Below the pieces are notes generated by a model. It ran no database searches, was not told the origin of the DNA, and saw only the letters and a list, made by a program, of their open reading frames with translations. Below are positions 6,026 to 8,915 of a stretch of DNA of 8,915 bases, in pieces. Source of the stretch: Rhodospirillaceae bacterium. GTDB lineage: Bacteria; Pseudomonadota; Alphaproteobacteria; UBA7985. The stretch's first letter is position 1. Each line of letters opens with the position of its first letter. The stretch is taken from NCBI GenBank assembly GCA_002700865.1, contig PAFB01000081.1, forward strand, positions 1 through 8,915, given 5' to 3'. The position numbers were made by a program, and so were the translations under genes.

Positions 6026-6042
6026 TTTTCGTCGGGCGAAAA
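6026..6042 (+). terminator. Weak A/T-rich hairpin after the alcohol dehydrogenase gene
   Basis: TTTTCG (6026-6031) and CGAAAA (6037-6042) pair around a TCGGG loop, 17 bases after the stop codon. The stem is short and mostly A-U, with no following U-run, so it is at best a weak terminator. It is the only candidate between the dehydrogenase and transporter genes. Confidence 0.25.
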
Positions 6043-6090
6043 CGCACGGCATGCACGCAATCTTGACCGTTGCAGTCCGACTCACCCGCA

Positions 6091-6118
6091 CTAGCTTAGG
6101 GACGTACCCGCGAGCTAG
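6091..6118 (+). promoter_or_regulatory. Stem-loop overlapping the MATE gene ribosome binding site
   Basis: CTAGCT (6091-6096) pairs with AGCTAG (6113-6118), and inside it GGG (6099-6101) pairs with CCC (6107-6109) around an ACGTA loop. The 3' arm runs into the ribosome binding site TAGGA (6116-6120), 6 bases before the ATG. If folded in the mRNA it would partly hide that site, so it may tune translation of the transporter. I do not recognise it as a known riboswitch class. Confidence 0.4.
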
Positions 6119-6126
6119 GATTTTCC

Positions 6127-7698
6127 ATGACAGAGCAGACACAGGACGGCCCCGGCGCCGCACCCGAGGCCATAGCGCCTGAAGCGACCAAGAGCCGCCG
6201 TCCAGACCTGACCAGCGACCCAATAGGCAAGCTTCTAATCATGCTTGCTGTGCCTGCTGGTATCGGTTTCTTTTTCATGATTGCCTACAACCTGGTCGAT
6301 ACAATCTGGGCTAATCAGTACCCTGAGCCGGGTGAAGCTGCGAACATGACAGGCGCGGCGTTGGGGCGGTCATTTGGGCCCTTCTTTCTGATGCAGGCCT
6401 TTTCCATCGGGCTGATGCAGGGAACCACAGCGCTGGTTGCCAATTCGCTGGGGGCTAAGCGCGGTGATCAAGCGCGGCATACCATCGCTCAAGCCATGGT
6501 TGCTGGTGTTCTGGTCGGGGTAACATTGTTGGTGTTTGCCCTGTTTATCCCGGTTCCCGGGGTCGGCGGGTCGTTTATCAAGTTGTATTACTTCACGCTC
6601 TCCAGCGGCAATGAGGAGGCCACCCGCCTAGGCCTCGCCTACATCATACCGATCCTCTGGCTGTCACCGTTCCTCATCGTCATTTCGGTCTTTAACGCCA
6701 TTCTCAGTGCCAAAGGCGACTTCACGACCTTTGGAATCATTCAGGTTGCTGCCTTCTTTATGAACCTGATCCTCGACCCCATACTGGTCTTTGGCGGTAC
6801 GCCTTTCAGCCTCTATGGCCTCGCGGTCGATCTACCGGATTTTCTGCCTGAGCTCGGGGTCGCAGGCCTTGCCTGGGCAACGGTCATAACCCAGCTGCTC
6901 GGCGCGTTGGTGGTCATGCTGGTTGCGCTTCGGACTGGTATTCTCAGAGGGCTGAAAATTACCGAGTTCATCCCATTCTGGCCCCTGCTCAGCCAAGTCA
7001 TCGGTCAGGGTGTTCCAGCGGCTGTCAACATGCTGCTGATCGCGGGTGGCTTTATCTCGATTCAGTTCTTTGTCCCCGAAATCGTGAAGCAAACCGGAAG
7101 CGTCCTGCTGCAGACCATGTCGGCAGCTGACGCCGCTGAGGCCGCCGTGAACGGCTACATGAACGCCGCCAGAATCGAACAGCTGCTGCTGCTGCCCGTG
7201 ATTGGGCTGGAGCTGGCCCTGATCTCGATTGTCGGCAATAATCTGGGAGCCCGCAAAGAAGAACGCATCTGGCGGGTCTATCGTCTGGGGCTGATAACGG
7301 CCATCATCATGACCCTTACTGCCACGGTCATCCAGTTCGCCGGTCACCAGCTGTTCCCGTCGTTGATCAACCGATCCGACGAGACGCTGGCCGTGTCATC
7401 TCAAGTGCTGTCGATTTCAGCCTTCCTGCTCACCGCCTACGCGCTGATCTTCATCAACTCCGGCACACTACAGGGTATGAAACGGCCTGTTTTTGCCATG
7501 ATCATTAACGGCGTTCGCTTGGTTGTGGGGCCAGCGGTCGTCTTTGTCATCGTGTCGATTGTGGCGCCTGGTAATCTGCTTGTCTTCTGGTTGGGCTACG
7601 GTCTGGTTGCCTGGGGCTGCGGTCTGTTTGCGATGTGGTATACTCCGGGCCGAATGCGACGGGTCTTAGCGCGGGAGTTGAACACCCCCAGCACCTGA
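6127..7698 (+). CDS. MATE family multidrug/cation-coupled efflux transporter
   Basis: This 523-residue inner-membrane protein has about 12 hydrophobic segments in two similar halves, as in the MATE (NorM/DinF-like) family. A polar tail of about 30 residues precedes the first span. Family features include the opening PIGKLLIMLAVPAGIG (32-47), GLMQGTTALVANSLGA (95-110), MNLILDPILVFG (212-223) with LGVAGLAWATVITQ (243-256), and VGNNLGA (369-375) in the second half. MATE proteins expel drugs or metabolites in exchange for H+ or Na+; the substrate here is unknown. The protein is longer than the usual 440-480 residues because of the N-terminal tail and longer loops near 62-82, 224-242 and 318-346. 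TAGGA lies 6 bases before the ATG. It is followed 53 bases later by ppk in the same direction. Confidence 0.9.
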   Translation: MTEQTQDGPGAAPEAIAPEATKSRRPDLTSDPIGKLLIMLAVPAGIGFFFMIAYNLVDTIWANQYPEPGEAANMTGAALGRSFGPFFLMQAFSIGLMQGTTALVANSLGAKRGDQARHTIAQAMVAGVLVGVTLLVFALFIPVPGVGGSFIKLYYFTLSSGNEEATRLGLAYIIPILWLSPFLIVISVFNAILSAKGDFTTFGIIQVAAFFMNLILDPILVFGGTPFSLYGLAVDLPDFLPELGVAGLAWATVITQLLGALVVMLVALRTGILRGLKITEFIPFWPLLSQVIGQGVPAAVNMLLIAGGFISIQFFVPEIVKQTGSVLLQTMSAADAAEAAVNGYMNAARIEQLLLLPVIGLELALISIVGNNLGARKEERIWRVYRLGLITAIIMTLTATVIQFAGHQLFPSLINRSDETLAVSSQVLSISAFLLTAYALIFINSGTLQGMKRPVFAMIINGVRLVVGPAVVFVIVSIVAPGNLLVFWLGYGLVAWGCGLFAMWYTPGRMRRVLARELNTPST

Positions 7699-7731
7699 TC
7701 CGGCCCTCTCGCGTCCCCGTAATCTGAACCC

Positions 7732-7755
7732 ATGCACAGCGAGAAACTACGATGA
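7732..7755 (+). other. Possible seven-codon leader ORF overlapping the ppk start
   Basis: An ATG at 7732 opens a seven-codon frame, MHSEKLR, whose TGA stop overlaps the ppk start codon as ATGA (7752-7755). ATGA overlaps often couple translation of adjacent genes. This one has no clear ribosome binding site of its own and may be chance. Confidence 0.2.
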
Positions 7756-8915
7756 CCCAACCAGTAACCGCTCCTGACCGCGAAGATATCCGGGGCTTGC
7801 TGGACGAAGGGGCGCTTGATCTGCAGGCGCCCAGCCGCTTTATCAATCGCGAAGTTTCGTGGCTCGGCTTTAACGAGCGCGTTTTGGCCGAGGCAAGCCG
7901 CTCTCAACATCCGCTTCTTGAACGGGTCCGGTTTGTCGCCATCTCAGCGACCAATCTCGAAGAATTCATCATGGTGCGTCTTGCTGGCCTGAAAGCGCAG
8001 GAACGCGAGGGGATTGAAGCGCTTTCGCCAGAAGGCCTCACCGCGTCACAGCAGGTCGAGATGACCACAAACCGCGTCCGGGATCTGCAGAAGCAGCAGC
8101 TGGAGGTCTGGCGAAACCTGCGGGATGAGCTGGCGGATTCGGATATCCAAGTCATTGATCGAACCCAACTCACTGACGGCGAAAAGTTCTACCTCGAAGA
8201 AACCTTTGAAACCGACTGGCTCCCGGTTTTGACACCGATCTCGGTGGACCCGACCCACCCGTTTCCATTTATCCGAAATCTTGCCGTTTCCATGGTCATG
8301 GAGCTGACGCGGCGGACCGACTCTCGACGGTTCACCGGCCTGCTGATGATCCCTTCGGATATGCCTGGCTTCATCCGTCTGCCACGCACCAGCGATGGCC
8401 AATCTCGAATTATTCCCGTTTCCGAAGTCCTGAATCGATACTTGCACCGGCTGTTTCCGGGGTTTGAGGTCGATAACGCTGGTTTCTTCCAGTTGTTTCG
8501 GGACAGCGACCTCGAATTCGCCGAAGAAGCCGAGGATTTGGTTGGTTCTTTCGAAACAGCTCTGAAGCGGCGCACCAGAGGCGAGTCGGTCGCCATCAAT
8601 GTTGACCGCGATGTACCAGAGCATCTCATCACGGCCCTGCTCGAAGAATTCGACCTTGAACCGGAAGACTGCGTGCAGATGGGCGGCAATCTCAATCTCG
8701 CGCAACTTAGTGAAATTTGTGAGATCAAACGCCCTGATTTGAAGTTTCAGCCCTTTGATCCGCGCTTCCCGGAGCGGGTGCGCGATTTCGACGGGGATTG
8801 CTTTGCCGCGATCCGTACCAAGGATTTTGTCATCCACCATCCGTTTGAAAGTTTTGACGTGGTGGTCAGATTCCTCAATCAAGCTGCAAACGACCCCGAT
8901 GTCGTTGCCATCAAA
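7752..8915 (+). CDS. ppk1: Polyphosphate kinase 1, N-terminal part (runs off right edge)
   Basis: An uninterrupted frame of 388 codons runs from the ATG at 7752 to the last base. It matches PPK1, which reversibly moves the terminal phosphate of ATP onto long-chain polyphosphate at the membrane. The N domain has FINREVSWLGFNERVL (30-45) and ISATNLEEFIMVRLAGLK (64-81). The head domain has LTPISVDPTHPFPFIRNLAV (160-179) and LFPGFEV (234-240). The window ends in the strong motif HHPFESFDVVVRFLNQAA (362-379) and DPDVVAIK (381-388). The family length is about 700 residues, so the C-terminal kinase half, with the phosphorylated catalytic histidine, lies outside the window. The ribosome binding site is weak (GAGA about 8-12 bases upstream). 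It lies 53 bases after the MATE gene with no terminator seen, so co-transcription is possible. Confidence 0.95.
   Translation, partial: MTQPVTAPDREDIRGLLDEGALDLQAPSRFINREVSWLGFNERVLAEASRSQHPLLERVRFVAISATNLEEFIMVRLAGLKAQEREGIEALSPEGLTASQQVEMTTNRVRDLQKQQLEVWRNLRDELADSDIQVIDRTQLTDGEKFYLEETFETDWLPVLTPISVDPTHPFPFIRNLAVSMVMELTRRTDSRRFTGLLMIPSDMPGFIRLPRTSDGQSRIIPVSEVLNRYLHRLFPGFEVDNAGFFQLFRDSDLEFAEEAEDLVGSFETALKRRTRGESVAINVDRDVPEHLITALLEEFDLEPEDCVQMGGNLNLAQLSEICEIKRPDLKFQPFDPRFPERVRDFDGDCFAAIRTKDFVIHHPFESFDVVVRFLNQAANDPDVVAIK

Noticed and set aside
8046..8882. A 278-codon open frame on the minus strand within ppk1
   Set aside because: It lies fully opposite a well-conserved kinase frame, and its translation resembles no family. 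It is a shadow of codon use in a GC-rich gene.

Overview
The window looks like chromosomal DNA from an alphaproteobacterium, GC-moderate to GC-rich. This placement is an inference from protein resemblance (the ThiY/ThiX type, the DUF192 protein, the PPK1 type) and from ordinary sigma70-like promoters and Shine-Dalgarno (SD) sites; the order or genus cannot be told. Coding density is high and no gap between genes exceeds about 225 bases. I see no mobile element, CRISPR array, phage gene, rRNA or tRNA.

Layout from left to right. (1) The first 20 codons of ribosomal protein S2 (rpsB) lie on the minus strand at the left edge, behind a structured 5' leader and a candidate promoter. (2) A minus-strand operon, read right to left, starts at a sigma70-like promoter near 3000-3028 and a TPP (thiamine pyrophosphate) riboswitch at 2900-2988. 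It then carries a ThiX-like ABC permease, a ThiY-like periplasmic pyrimidine-precursor binding protein and a two-domain universal stress protein. (3) A plus-strand DUF192 secreted protein begins on the other side of that promoter and ends in a G-quadruplex-like run. (4) A nitronate monooxygenase family flavoprotein (minus) and an iron-containing alcohol dehydrogenase (plus) are divergent, sharing a 95-base control region. (5) A MATE efflux transporter and the N-terminal half of polyphosphate kinase 1 follow on the plus strand; the kinase gene runs off the right edge.

How the parts work together. The clearest regulated unit is the thiamine-salvage operon. TPP binding should close helix P1, which contains the GTG start codon of the permease, next to the SD, so thiamine sufficiency would shut down uptake of a thiamine pyrimidine precursor. 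No ATPase gene (thiZ) accompanies the permease and binding protein here, and a stress protein occupies the promoter-distal place. The remaining genes are housekeeping or general metabolism and efflux with no obvious joint pathway, though the divergent oxygenase/dehydrogenase pair could be co-regulated.

No wholly new system is evident. The items most worth a second look are the riboswitch/start-codon overlap, the ATPase-less thiXY-usp arrangement, the G-quadruplex motif at the DUF192 stop codon, and the structured rpsB leader. All functional calls come from reading motifs by eye, without database searches.
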